Assembly (NCBI GenBank): GCA_019426215.1
Contig: CM033404.1
Location: 4,402,001-4,466,000, forward strand
Source: Buddleja alternifolia
Lineage: Eukaryota > Streptophyta > Magnoliopsida > Lamiales > Scrophulariaceae
Direction: 5' to 3'
Length of the DNA stretch: 64,000 nt
Shown: piece after piece, positions 33,264 through 45,933 of the stretch
Position numbering within the stretch: position 1 is the stretch's first letter
How the letters are laid out: each line of letters opens with the position of its first letter
Made by a program: the position numbers and the translations under genes
The notes under the pieces: generated by a model
What the model was told of the DNA's origin: nothing
Database searches by the model: none
Seen by the model: the letters and a program-made list of their open reading frames with translations, nothing else

Positions 33264-35040
33264 AGAGTCAAAATAAGTTGAAAGAGATTTTATAATTTAT
33301 CTGAGATGATTACTTGACATGTTATGGAGACGTGGAGTACTTCATAATTTTTTTAAAGTTTGAAATTATATATATATATATATATTATACAACCATTGAT
33401 TATGAATAATATTAATTTATATTGATTTAAGATACTTTAAAATTATGAGTCTTAATTAATAAACAAAAAAATAGATAAATAAGTATGACAAATGAAAAAA
33501 ATTGTTAAGTTTAATTAGTAATGATTGTATCTTATTATTTGAATATTGTTGGTGTGTGTTTTATGTTGTATAACTATACATATAAATATAATATTGGCAA
33601 AAGCCCCAGTTTTTCCTCCAAAATCCGAAAAATTCCCAAAATTAGATGCAAATCCCTAGTTTTTAGAATTTTCCGTCTCGAAGTACCAAAATTGCCACTT
33701 TGAGAACTAAAATTGCCACAAAATTGAAAGATAAAGGACTTAATTGCAAGTTAAAAAAGATATTGCCCCTAAACTATCTTCTCCAACTTGCAATTAAGTC
33801 CACTAACTTTTAATGTATTAAGGGGGTGGCAATTTTGGGAAATTTTGGGACACTAACTTCTTCTCACTATACACTCTTCATACAACTTGGTTATATATAT
33901 TTCCTCCAATTTCGTGGTAAGAACATGGTCTTTTTCCCTCTAATTCAGTTTTTGTCACGTTATTTTGGACGCAATTCCCCCCGTTCAGAATTAAAATCCC
34001 CAAATCAAAGTCAAATCCCCCAATTTTTTAATTTTCCAGCTGGAGTACCAAAATTGCCATAAAATTAAAAGTTAGTGGACTTAATTGCAAGTTGGAGAAG
34101 ACAGTGTCCCAAAATTGACACTCCCTAACATATATGACCAAAAATGCAATTTTCCCTAACCTTTTCAAATTATTTTTGTTTCATGTTTTCCGTGGCTGAG
34201 GAAACATTGTAGATCTGTAGTCATTTTCGTTCATGAAAGATGAAATAAATTACTCGATACTTGATTCGAGATCATTTGGTAAAAGTTCATCTGAGCTCGA
34301 TTCGTTAACCTATAAAACCGATTTTGAACAACATTTTGTATGGCGATAAGTTTGAAATTCTGCTGGACCTCGAGTCGATTAGTAAAAATTGATAAAATAT
34401 GTGTAAAAAACTCAAGCTACTTGAGTTTGACTCGTGTTGGGCTCAGTTAAAGCTCGACTCGATTAACAATCAATTCAAGCTCAAACACAAATTCTAAAGC
34501 TCGATAATAATTTAAACAAGCTTAAATAACAACTTTTTCGGCTCGACTCGACTCGTTTACAACCCTAGTGTTTTCAATATGTCTATATATATATATATAT
34601 GACTAATTACACTAATTACTCTTTTTATTTAGTTTAATTACAGCCCAACCCATTTATTTTTATAATTGCTTATTTAAATTGTTTCAAATTAACAGAAATC
34701 CAAAATTGTGCACTGTCAAAATGTATACTTTTTTTTTATGAAATTATGTACTTAAAGATTAAAAGTTACAAGTGCACCTTTTTTAGTTTGAAAAATTATA
34801 TTCACCTCCTCGGGGTCTTTTGGTCAAAGAAAAATAGTTGATTGGGGGAAGGGCACAATATGAAATCTAAAAAATATTTTTTTATGATGTTAACAAATTG
34901 CGTTAATTTTCTATATAATGGAATGGAGCTATTGTAAGATTTTGCTATGAGGGAGGTGTCTGATGTGTATTCAAAATAAATGGGCTGAACTATAATTATA
35001 TCAAATGAGAGAGCTAGTTAATAAATAGTTAGTATAATCG

Positions 35041-35085
<45 letters not shown>

Positions 35086-38000
35086 TGAATTTATGCTTCC
35101 GTGCGTGGATCTACCTTTTGTCCTTAACATAGTATTGGATAATTTGGATCTACCTTTGTTCTTGACACACCAATATGTGTAATGGGTTCAAATAATAGCT
35201 TTAATATTGAAATTTTCATATGCACTCAATGTTGGATATAGTAATCCAGATAGACAATGCATATCAACCATTATTGATGTGAAAAAATTCCCGCTCTACT
35301 AAAGACTAAAGTATGATAATTAGATGCTTGATATGTCCTAATAATAATTAAGAGTAACTTAATAAATTGAGCCCAATAGGGCAATAGATTTGGGCTGAAT
35401 GTTGTGTTGCGTATTAATTTTGGCCCATTATTAATATTTGTCAAGTGGGGTTGGCTAAGAGGGCCCAAGCCCATAGCTTATTATAAATACTAAACATATT
35501 ATTATATTAATTGGTGTTAATGACTCATTCACGAATTATTCTACAAAAACCCTAATTACTATAATTAGAGTATAGTTCTAGTTTGTCGCGCGTCAAGTTT
35601 GATCCTAACATTTCGTAAACATTTTCGATATTTCGAGGTTTCTAACTTTGACATCTGCCCTAATTTAATCCGGTATAAATACTCAAATAATGAAACATAT
35701 ATAAGTAATATTATACACTCGTATTACAAACAATATTTGCTGAAGAGTGTGGGACTGGTAGCCTTAAAGCCCTAATAGTAAATAAAACGACATTTCTATT
35801 TTCCCTTATTACTCCGCAAATTAAATATAACTCGTAAGATGTTGGTTGATATTTAATTACATTATTAATTATATTATTGTAAAATCTTCTTGAATATAAT
35901 GTACCATGTTCTAATTGATCATATGATAAATTTCTATCTTTTCTCTTTTGGAAGATGAATTATATTTAGTAAAGTAGTACGTAAATAAAGTCATATATAT
36001 GTTGTTGTGACTGGTGACCATCTATCTCCAATAACCATGTTACAAGTTATAGTTTAAAAGTTAAAACTATTAAACGAATGCATATCTTAAATTCGAATTA
36101 ATGAAGTATGTATGAATTGCGCAGACTACTAATGATGTTTTATTAGGAGCAATCTCTAACGGGCTTTCAAGGTACTTAGACATCAGATCAACCAAAGGTA
36201 GTGTTCATAAATATTAGTAAACTATACATTCTTTTTTTTTTTTTTTGATAAGAAACAATACATTCGTTACACATAAAAATATATGAAGCTCAAATATTGC
36301 GTTGTGCGTAGTGGTTGCGGTTAATGTTTTATTTTTGAACTTGTATGTGATTCTGGTTCTTAATTTCAAGCATTTGTTTCTACAAGGTGCTTTAATCAAA
36401 TTCCAAGAAGATGTTCTCTTAATACTACTTATAATAATTACTTTTACCAAATATAATTGGTAAAATCTACAACTTTGCTAAAACTGCTTAACATTTATAA
36501 CTTTTCATTTTTCAAGGCAATGCCATTGCCATGAGAAAAAGTTTGATCAACTATGCATGAGCACAAACAATTGAATGAATTATACAAAGAAAATAACTAT
36601 TGAATATTCATAATCTAAGCAATAATTTATAGTGTTTCCGAATAAGTTCAACTTATTTTAAGTATGGTTGTTTTAGTCACTCATTGGACTTTTATGACTT
36701 GTAACCTCTTTTTTTTATTTGGGCTCATTTAAAATCCACTATAATGATCGAAAAAATGGCTTGACACAAATCGCTATGGATTTGATATTAATTGTAACTT
36801 GAAATCATGCAAACAAGCGAATAAATTTGTTGATAAATTTGAAATACATGACTTTCAAATCTTTCAATCCAGACACAAAATTAAGAAATAATGGCGACAT
36901 AATCCAAAAAAATAATTATACTCGTTTATATATGGATATTCATATAGACATCCATATATATATATATATATAAATATAAATTATATAACATAATGAGGCA
37001 ATTCAATGACAAATCCATATAATTAATCACTTTGAATGTTTTGTTTGATCTAGCTCTGAAAGAGGGAACACAAATCACAGGCGTCTCCCTGGTGAATTTG
37101 AGATCACAAGCAGGATTGCAGGTGGATTCACATTCGTCTCTCATTTTTTATTTTTTGACAAATATATTTTAATTAATCGGGCTGTATTTCATCCGTCCAA
37201 ACCCACTATTCAAAATGTTACTATGTCTCGTATTCCATTTTTCACATACACATTACATATTTAAATTTTCCTTAAATATAAAAAAATGTGTATATAAAAA
37301 TGAAATACAAAATGAGACGCCGTTTCTAAAACAGAAGATCAGCGTGCTATCTTACTATATTGAAAAATTAACTTATAATTAATGAGATATTGTTTTCAGG
37401 ATATATCAGATGTAGTGAATGGTAATTATGAAACTTGGTGGGGTAACAAAATCGGTATGATTCTTGTACCACTTTATTTCCATAGATCAAGGAGTGGTTC
37501 AAATCCACTTGAGTTTGTGAAGAGCGCCAAAACAATTATGGACAAGAAAAAGCTTTCTCTTGAGGCTCCTATCACCTACAAACTCTTGGACTTCATCATG
37601 TCTTTTCTTGTGCCCCAGGTGAATTTTTGACTTATTAGTCATACTTGTAGAGTTATATATATATATATATATATATATATTATCACTAATTAAAATGAAG
37701 TATTAGCCAACGGGTAATATATATTTTTTTTATAATAGTTGTGTCTAAATTGTGATACTGATAAGTATTACATTACAAGAAAATAAAACATAAATGACAA
37801 TATTAGTGATGTCTGTTTACTGACAACAAATATAATAACATAATTTATTCACAATTCTTGTCACTATGAATTTCTTTTTATCATTTATATTTATAACTAA
37901 TAACAATATTGACATCGTCTTAATGTTTGCATAAAAAAATTAACAACAATCGTCAAGAGTTTACCCATTTTCTTTTCCTGAAAGAGATGAACACTTACCA

Positions 38001-41000
38001 AATCATGTCGTGCTTCTTGTTTTGTAGCTCGCGGGCATTCTCAGCTATCGTATTTTTTGTAATACAACCTTTACTGTCTCAAACATAATTGGCCCTCGCG
38101 ACGAGATCACACTTGCAGGCAACCTTGTGAAAACTATCAGGTTGACTTCAAGCAGCCTACCTCATGTAAGGTTTCTAAATCCTTTGTAACTTATTGAGTG
38201 ATTTTTAGAGAGCTCTGCCACCATAAGTCCTGTCGGATAAAATGGTACAAATTGTGATTGAGTACGAAATTCGAACGTCGTTAGTATCCGGGATACTTAA
38301 GATTATTGGATAATCTTAATCTACGTTCCGAGTAGATGAGTTTAGCATTTCGAATTTCTCTAATCGGAACGAATGAGAAATTAAGTGCTAAATTGAAGGG
38401 TTTGAATTTGTGTATCCCATATTTTGATATAATTTTATTTAATATGTCATGCATACATCATGAATGACACATCACATTTTAATGGAAAAATATGTCATGA
38501 ATATATCATGAATGACATATGAGCACATCAAGGTGGTGGAGCATCTTGGATGGCTAAGATTTGATCTTAGAAATGGATGGTGTGGATTGATTCTTATGGC
38601 AATGGTTTTTGCCTATAAATAGCAACCATTCCAACCATTTTGAAACACACCAACTCAAAACACAACATATTTCTCTCTAAATGTTCTTGAGTTTTATAAA
38701 ATCATCTTCATCTTTTTCTTGAGATTTCAATAGTAAATTAAGTTCGTAGTTTTTTGAAATTGAAGTGGTTCAATCTTCAGAAAAATAATATCGTTGTATC
38801 TTGGGACACTTGTTGCAAGAACTCGTACCACCAAGGCGGGGCAATTTAGTGTTAAGGATAGAGAGTTCTCTCTCGCCTCGATATAATCTTTCTTTGTTAT
38901 TATCAAATTGATACGTTTGTGAAGTTTTGAAACAACAAGTCCCGTGATAATCACAATTATTTATTACAGTGAATATTGTTGGATCAAAACTTCACAATTG
39001 TATCAAAACAGATAATAATGGAGAAAATATTATATCGAGGTGAGAGAGAACTCTCTATCCTTAACGCTAAATTGCCCCGCCTAGGTGGTACGGATATATG
39101 CAATAAACGTCCCAAGATACAACGATATACGTTCTAAAAACGAGACCACTTCGAATTTAGAACCACCGAACTTAGGCAACTTAGAACTCTTGTATCAAGA
39201 TGAAGGGGGGGACCCTAGACTACTTAATTCGACAAACCAGGATCATTAGTTATCTCTCTAGGCCAATTAACACCTAGCATGTCTTGTTCGTAGCTTTCCC
39301 GAATAGTGGCGTAAGGAACATGTATGATCCTCATATTCTTATTTATCCCGTCTCTAGCTAAATGATCTGCCACCCTATTGGCTTCTCTATGGATTTGAGT
39401 TATCTTCACGTGCCATTCTCGACTGAGCATAGTCCGTATCTCATTAACCAAACCAAAGTGATGATGAGTAAATATAGCATCCGTGACACATTGCCAAGCT
39501 TCCCCGCAATCGGTCTCTACCTCCAGGTTGTGTATTTTGAGGGCCCATGCAATACGCAATCCTTCCAGGATACCATGGAGTTCAGCCCCCCAATGGGGAG
39601 TTTGCATCTGAATTACTCCAAAAGCCCCTAATCCAGGCGCCATTATTGTCGCGAAGGACTCCTCCGATACCAGCCTCGTGACCATCTTGACCATTTGATG
39701 AAAAAGCAGCATCGACATTGAGTTTGGTGACACCCCGTCTCGGGCTTCTTCCATCCTATGTAGATGTACGACCTGTCCGACTCCAAATTTCCTTTGGCCA
39801 CCTTGTAAGCTTCCAAGACCCGTTTGCGAATCAATTCCATGACGAGTTGAGGTTGGGCTCCATCCTCTTGAGAGAATGTTTGAGAGTGAGAAATGAGAGA
39901 AAGCAGATTGCTTTGGTGTGTCTAACAATGCTGCTGGAGGGGCCTTTTTATAGGCAAGGAAAAACCCAAAAATTAAATGAGAGAATTCAATAGCAGAAAG
40001 AAACTGTTGCCAACGTTCGAACGTTTCGAACGTTGACACCCCAACGTTCGAACGTTGGGTCAAAACCGATTCTGCTACTTAAAGCAGCAAAAACGCTTTA
40101 ACGTTTCAAACTTTCTTCTAGAAGCAGTCAACGTTCGAACGTTAAGCACCTAACGTTCGAACGTTGGACCTTCTAGAAGGCTATCTTGATCAAAACGTGG
40201 CCAGCGTTAGATCAATCTCCATTTAACGTTTCATTTCCAACTATTGGATGAATGAATAATGGATCAGATTTTGTGGAATTAATTTTCGCCAAAAAATTAA
40301 TATATTGCAAGCCCAAGCCCAACGCTCAAAGCCCAATACAATTCATGCCCTATCCAAAGCCCAAGGCCCGGACCTGAGCCCGGTCCAGGCGGGCGGACGG
40401 CGGCGGCGCGTGTGTGGTGGACCGGACCATGACTAGGTCTTTTCCCCTCACAAAGCCCACAAAAATCTTATGACCCAAAGAGCCAACCCTTAGTTTCAAG
40501 GCAATGGTTTATAAATCATCCTAAACTTCGATCCATATTCCATGTGGGATAACCCACTTCAAACACCCCACTTTAGCACTTAATTTATCATTCGTTTTTA
40601 ATCCGATTTGAGAAATTCGAAATGCTAAACCCATCTACTCGGAATGTAGATTAATATTATCCAATAATATTTCGTATCCCGGATACTTACGGTGTTCGAA
40701 TTTCGTATGCAAAAGTCATGTCTAACACACTTTTCACAACTAATATCCAACAAATATTACATAGGTCACACAATATAAACAATTATTTATTTCAGCCAAT
40801 TGTTAAAAATAATTGTAGTTTTTTTTTTTTTTTGGCTATTTGTGCATGCAGGCGATCACAATGCATATGGTGAGTTATGCAGGAATGGCTGAGATGCAAA
40901 TATTGGTGGCTAAAGATATAATTCCAGACCCTAAAGTTTTAGCCAATTGTTTTGAAGATGCCTTGTTCCAGATGAAGCAAGCTGCAGAGGCTCATGACTC

Positions 41001-41028
41001 TTCCAAATCACGAAGGAAGTGGTGGTAA
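30112..41028 (+). CDS. Wax ester synthase/diacylglycerol acyltransferase (WSD family), complete, 6 exons
   Basis: WS/DGAT enzymes join fatty acyl-CoA to fatty alcohols (wax esters) or diacylglycerol at the ER, in cuticular wax and neutral lipid synthesis. Exons: 30112-30834, 36125-36197, 37054-37121, 37400-37618, 38028-38165 and 40852-41028. All have GT-AG borders and matching phase; the product is 465 aa, normal for plant WSDs. The catalytic HHALGDG (HHxxxDG) is at residues 137-143. A hydrophobic segment around 183-201 (SVWYSLVFVLELALRGLWL) is a likely membrane anchor. Later family motifs are NDVLLGAISNGLSRYLDIR, GWVNLR-like ITGVSLVNLR, WGNKIGMILVPL, NTTFTVSNIIGPR and MHMVSYAG. No stop or frameshift seen. 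Introns 1 (5290 bp) and 5 (2686 bp) are filled with transposons. A paralogue begins at 58851. Confidence 0.94.
30870..34157. mobile_element. Possible outer TIR element in WSD intron 1
   Basis: The left end GGAAAAATTGTAATTTTGGTC (30870 on) pairs with the inverse of 34105-34157 (GGGAAAATTGCATTTTTGGT), including ATATATGTTAGGG in both. No convincing TSD. A second inverted repeat near its right end pairs 33778-33815 with 34061-34098 (TCTTCTCCAACTTGCAATTA). It encloses the element at 31164-32464 and TA/CA microsatellites at 32637-32690 and 33213-33262. Confidence 0.5.
31164..32464. mobile_element. MULE-like non-autonomous element in WSD intron 1
   Basis: TIRs start GGGAAAATTGCATGTCGC (31164) and the inverse of GCGATATGCAATTTTCCC (ends 32464), with similarity over ~90 bp. 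Flanking 9-mers AAAATGAAA and AAAATAAAA match 8 of 9. The interior is A-rich, then a distinct GC-richer block at 31800-32110 with GGTGGTGATTTT-type repeats but no intact frame. It could be an old captured fragment. Confidence 0.68.
34260..34566. mobile_element. TCGAGC-rich hAT-like repeat, copy in WSD intron 1
   Basis: Right end GACTCGTTTACAACCCTA at 34566. The body is rich in GCTCGA/ACTCGA. It serves as the uninterrupted reference that shows where the CACTA element landed in the 9.4-kb copy. The left boundary is not clear. Confidence 0.55.
38735..39180. repeat. Large foldback (inverted repeat) with small loop
   Basis: The left arm (about 38735-38945) is the inverse of the right arm (about 38985-39180). 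Matching blocks include CGTTGTATCTTGGGAC, GGCGGGGCAATTTAG, GGATAGAGAGTTCTCTCTC and TTGTGAAGTTTTGA. The centre is near 38960. Similarity is about 80-90% by eye. Confidence 0.85.
39224..40063 (-). pseudogene. RNase H-like (RVT_3 type) fragment, two frameshifts
   Basis: Minus-strand coding sequence of the plant RNase H-like family attached to non-LTR elements. KLNVDAAFSSNGQDG and GIGGVLRDNNGAWIRGFW appear in a second frame, then WGAELHGILEGLRIAWAL, LEVETDCGEAW and HREANRVADHLAR in the first. Frame changes lie near 39755 and 39590. The acidic residues of the RNase H site (D, E, D and the HREAN..AD end) are recognisable. No reverse transcriptase is attached. It lies inside the TIR element in WSD intron 5 and cannot encode a full protein now. 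Confidence 0.78.
40011..40170. repeat. Repeated AACGTTCGAACGTT palindromes
   Basis: Four copies of the 14-bp perfect palindrome, or of it less one base, at about 40013, 40042, 40130 and 40151, with several half sites (AACGTTTCGAACGTT, TTAACGTTTCA). They lie upstream of the minus-strand RNase H frame, where a promoter or leader would be. Confidence 0.9.
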
Positions 41029-41672
41029 AAGGCATATTACCCGATGCGTTATTAAAAAGAGCTGATTACAATTTTGTGTTTTTAGAAATAAGGCAAAGAA
41101 CATCTAATTTTTTTTCATCATTTATTAAATTTAAAATGACAAATATTAGTGTTATTAGTATTAAAGGCATATAATAATCAATATCTAATGTATTTTCTTG
41201 CTTTACTTATCATTCTTCCTAGTTATTAAAGTATTAGTGTTATTACATACACATAGGGAGCATATATATTTGCTAGTTATATGCATATCATTCCAAAATA
41301 TATAAAATGTAAATATATTACATATTATAAATATCGGTATTTATATTTATATTTTAAATAAAAGTAGCATATGAGTATAATGGTCTTAATATGCTTATGT
41401 GATTAATGTGAGTTTTTTGTGTATACAGAAAATTAATCATATACCATATGAGATAACTATTTTCAAATTTAATTTAACTATTTGAATAAAACTATAAAAT
41501 GTTAATAAATGAATATATTTTAGTTGGCATCATTTAAATAATATACATTATCACTGAATAATGAATACGTATTTTACTTATATACATTAACAATATTATT
41601 TTAAATAGATATGACAATGCAAAAAAAAAATCTATAAAGAAAAAAACTCATTAAGTACAGTATATTTGTATT
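41029..41672. other. WSD gene 1 3' flank, duplicated at ~50 kb
   Basis: AT-rich 3' UTR and flank with no gene. From about 41110 to 41570 it is a close match to 49982-50120 plus 50656-50945, so this flank was copied. Confidence 0.7.
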
Positions 41673-42704
41673 TGTTTCGAAAATAAAAACAAATTCGATT
41701 AGGGTGGATCCAACTGCGTGTTCCGAGCCCCGCGATAATTCTTATCTTAGAATTATCTTTCAACCCCCGCGCTCGAGTTCGATGCGCTAGACGGTGGTTC
41801 GGACTTTAACACTTCGGCGTGTTGTTTAACTTAATTATTCGGACCGCAATTGACTGAAATGTTTATCGTTTTCGAATGACACAATAATACAGTGAAAGAA
41901 AGATTCAAATCCAGGTAAAAACTATCTATCTGATACTTAAATCTGACACAAGATAATCTTATGCCTACGTGAGAACCGTTCGATCAAATGTATTATTTTA
42001 GATGTTATGTATCGTCTTCGGATGACACAATAATATTATAAAAGAAAAATTCAAGTTCAGGTAAAAACTATCTCTCTGATACTTAAATCTGACACAAGAT
42101 AATTTTGTACCTACGTGAGAACCTTTCTTTTTCAAAACGATGTTAATGAATAGAAAACTTAGGTCAAGATACAAATTACTGTCAAATACAGAAATCTGAA
42201 AGCATGTAATCTATACCTCCATAAAAGTCTTCGATTCGTAAAAATTACAGGCAATCGAATGCCGATACAAGCCTTGAAAAGGCAAATTCCTTCGAGTCTA
42301 ATACTAAATTACATTACTCCTACTCCTAAATTATGCTAAGAGCTACTCCTACATTACGCTATGAACTACTACTAAGAAAACGAAAATGCAGAAGTCTGGT
42401 GATCTTGCGATGATGTCTTTTTTCTCCGCGCCTCCTATATATTTTGTCTTCGGGAATCATCTTCAACCCACGTTCTCCCTTTTTTTTTTTGGGAACTACC
42501 GTCAATTGCATCCAACCGTCTCTTTCAAAATCTTCAACTTGGCGCGTCTTCCTTGAATGCAGATTATTGGCTATTTGGACTTTATTTTATTTTTCAGATT
42601 CGACTCTTGGGTTTTATTAACTCAGCCCCTTCTTTTCGAATTTCTATAATTTGGGCTATTTGGGCTCTGTATTTCGAAAGCCCAATTATTTTATGGTGTA
42701 AACA
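41673..42704 (-). repeat. 3' LTR of the minus-strand TR-GAG element
   Basis: About 97% alike to 45934-46961 by eye. Contains ATTCGATTAGGGTGGATCC and a poly-pyrimidine run near 42480. Confidence 0.88.
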
Positions 42705-44732
42705 AATGCCCCTAATATACATGAACGTTTCGAGTTCATGTATATTAAGTGATACGTTTTTGTATTTGTGACTTTTGACCTTTCGATGGCCACCATTAAC
42801 GTCAGTGGACGTGTCCCTTGCTAATAAACAATTATGTCATGTTCTTTTAATTCCCTTTGTTACACCTGGACGTTTCGAGTCCTGGTATGTTTAAATGATA
42901 TAGCTGGTCCTTCGAATGAAGTTGCAACTCTCGAGGTAACTTTAACTGAATCAAAATTTCTTGATGTCGAAACCATGAATGCCCTTGAGCGTCTTTGAAT
43001 TCGAAGACTTGTGCATCAAGCACAGCCACATGAAAACTCAAAAGATAGTTAAAATAGTAAATCATCTTAATTACTTAAGCACACCACTTTAGTTTTTTGA
43101 GCATGCGGATTTCGAGTATATAATCTCCCATCTCGAGCAGGACAAATTTCGAACATGAGCATGTATATTTCGAGTACGCAGATTTCAAGTTTGTGGATTT
43201 TGAGCATACCCTATTTTCGGGTATATCTTATTTGTGCTGGCTGAGGAGTAAACTGACTCATATACCTATTCATTTGACTCACTCGTGGATGCCCCCCAGC
43301 ATTTTGCTTATTCGAGAAGCGTTGCTCCTCGAAGTGAGTCTGACTCGAAGGAAAAAGAGCGTGCTTCGAAGATTGACCCATCTCGAATCTTTCTTCTCGA
43401 GTTCGAGCATCTCGAGGATATCCTAGGGAAATTTCATTTGGATTTGTTGTCCTAGTTCGAATCCTAGGCTCTATCGATATTAACTGAGAGACTTTTTCCA
43501 CCAGAGTGTTATGCCGGTTAATCAAAGGTTCGAGTGCTAAGGCTACCTGGGTATTTATCATATTTGAAAAAACATCGCATGCTTGATTTAATATTTCTCC
43601 TAACTCTGTAATTACTCAAGTAACTTCTCGAGCAAGTCCATCTCGAGCACTTATTGCAATATCTTGCACAATTGCAGTGAATATTCTGGTTGACTCTTGT
43701 GCTAATGCTTGGCACTGATCACTGAATTCTCTTCTTTGCTCTTCTCGAGCATCCGCTAGGGTTTGTTTCATAACCCGGACAAATTGTTCGTATATTTTGT
43801 CTGCTATAACCTTATGTCTCGTAATTGGTCGAGCATCCAATTCCTGAACTATATCGTCACTAAGTGATTCCTCTGACATTATACAACAATATGTACTTTT
43901 TCGAAGTGCTGGAAGCTCGACTTGATTTTTCTACAATTTGAAATGTATTTATGTAAATATAATGTTCTATGCTTATAAAAACAAATAAGACAACTCATCT
44001 CATGAGCATGACATTCGAAAAACAGCAAGAGACCCACTATGTTTGATTTCGAGAATGGCCATGACATTCGAAAACAGCAAGACAGACACCCATTATGTTT
44101 GACTTCGAGAATGGCAATTTCGAGAATGGCAAGACCCCACTATCTCGAGTATGTTTAATATCGAGAATGTAGTATCTCGTGTATATCTTATTTCGAATAC
44201 ATGATATTTCGAACATGTCTTATTTCGAGTATATGATATTTCAAAGATGCCTTATTTCGAGTACATGATATTTCGAGTTCAATAGTTTCGAATTCAGTAA
44301 TTTTAAGCACCTTGAAATTTCGAGTTGAAAAATGGGCTTATTTCGATTTTGAAATTGTTCACCGTTTTGACTTAGTTAAAAATAAGCGTAAAATTGTCGG
44401 TGAGACTTCTTGTCCCCCCAGTATTTTGTTGATTCGCAAAATGTTGTTCTTCGAGGGTATCGGGCTCGAAGCTCTGCTGACTTCAAATGGATGAATTCGA
44501 ACTATCAAAGCATTCGAAACTGCTGCATTCGAAATATCAAAGCATTCGAGATTACATGAATTTGAAATATCAAGGCATTCGAAATTCCAGAAGGTGATTA
44601 CATCTCAACAATCATATCACTTTCTCCATTAATGTCGGCCACCATTTCATTGCAAGGCACAACTATTAATTTGTTTCCCCTTAATATCGTGTTAACATGG
44701 CAATTGGAATAAATGGACTCATCATATAATAT

Positions 44733-44765
<33 letters not shown>

Positions 44766-45281
44766 CACACACACAATTCTTCTAATTAAATTAATCTATG
44801 ATAGACAAAGTGGGACAGAAGAGAACTTGTGCTCGGATTTAGGCAACACAACCCACTGTTCAAACTCGGATATAGGCCAACTAAACACAAGTCTATGACC
44901 AAGAGAAATAATATAAAATAAAATTGCGAAATCGAGAGAGAGTGCTAGTGGGAAAAAAACTTAATGGAATGGAGACGTATGAATGTATGTATGGCCTTTT
45001 ATGTTTTTCAAATGGCGATGAAAATATGCTGACGTCACTGTAGACCATTTGGTAGAGTCTGCAAATAACTCCACACAAAATTAACCGACAACATTTCGCT
45101 TTTTCTTTTGTTTTACAAGAACAGAGCAGAAGCCTCTCGAGGCAACTACTCGAGCAGCCCTTTTTTTTTTTAGAATATATATATATACATATATATATAT
45201 CGAATATATATAGAGAGAGAGCAATGTCCATCAACAAAAAGTTCTGACATATTCTTATTCACCAATTAAATAGCAACATGA

Positions 45282-45317
<36 letters not shown>

Positions 45318-45933
45318 AGTTCTTTATGGTGATTGGTTAGTAATTAATATATTTACAATTATTAGTGGGGTTCCACCTTAAGTGGACTTTGTCCAAAATA
45401 CAATTTAAAGGCAGGTTGCTCGAACAGGCTCTTGCTCGAGCTGTTTGTTCGAGCAATTAGCTCGAGCTTTTTTCTGAGAAAATCGCAGAAAATTTTTTTC
45501 TTTCATTTTTTCGAGTTACCCCTTCGATTAAGATTCGTTCGAAGTACTTTACCGAATGTTTGAAACTATCCATAAATACAAATTTAAAAACATAATTTGA
45601 AACATTAAGATTGACCCATTTTGATTTGCATGAATTTCTTCATAACTCTTTCAGATGATGAGTCTTCAATTTTCCTGGCATTTAGCTATTATTTTTTCGA
45701 AAACCAAGCCCGTACATCCTTTCAATAATCATTTCGATCTGATTTAGGGTCAAAGAATTTCCCCCAATACTTCCTCCCATATGGGCATCGGGCACAACTT
45801 GCCCCCTGTATATGGTACTCGGATATTATTTGGGAACGTACGACTTCCTTAACTTATCGGTACATTCGAGAAGCCATTGTTTCCCGTAATAAAAGGAGCG
45901 TTCGACTAACTCCCACTGTGGTCGCCATTTATT
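42705..45933. other. Internal region of the LTR element: TTCGA-rich repeats and microsatellites
   Basis: Outside the gag-like frame the region is dominated by TTCGA/CTCGAG words (43095-43210, 44100-44590, 45415-45470), partly in irregular tandem such as TATTTCGAGTA and ATGATATTTCGA. CA/TA microsatellites lie at 44732-44771 and 45175-45310. No pol domains. Confidence 0.65.
43211..43879 (-). pseudogene. gag-like protein frame with one in-frame stop
   Basis: A single frame of about 222 codons starting MSEESLSDDIVQELDARP. It is charged and helical (ADAREEQRREFSDQ), with a TGA at 43616-43618, then VITELGEILNQACD and a hydrophilic Ser/Gln/Arg-rich end (QSSKHALFPSSQTHFEEQ). Position in the LTR element suggests gag, but I see no CCHC knuckle and do not recognise the family. 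A leader of ~2 kb separates it from the primer-binding site. Confidence 0.5.

Larger units (their letters stand above)
38261..40709. mobile_element. Long-TIR element in WSD intron 5 with RNase H cargo and foldback
   Basis: Arms 38261-38400 and 40575-40709 are inverted copies (TACGAAATTCGAAC, GTATCCGGGATAC, GAGTAGATGRGTTTAGCATT). A TATA box (CCTATAAATAG, 38612) on the plus strand and a spacer with ATGTCATGAAT repeats follow the left arm. The interior holds a ~430-bp foldback, a broken RNase H coding region on the minus strand and AACGTTCGAACGTT palindromes. No TSD identified; class unknown. Confidence 0.6.
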
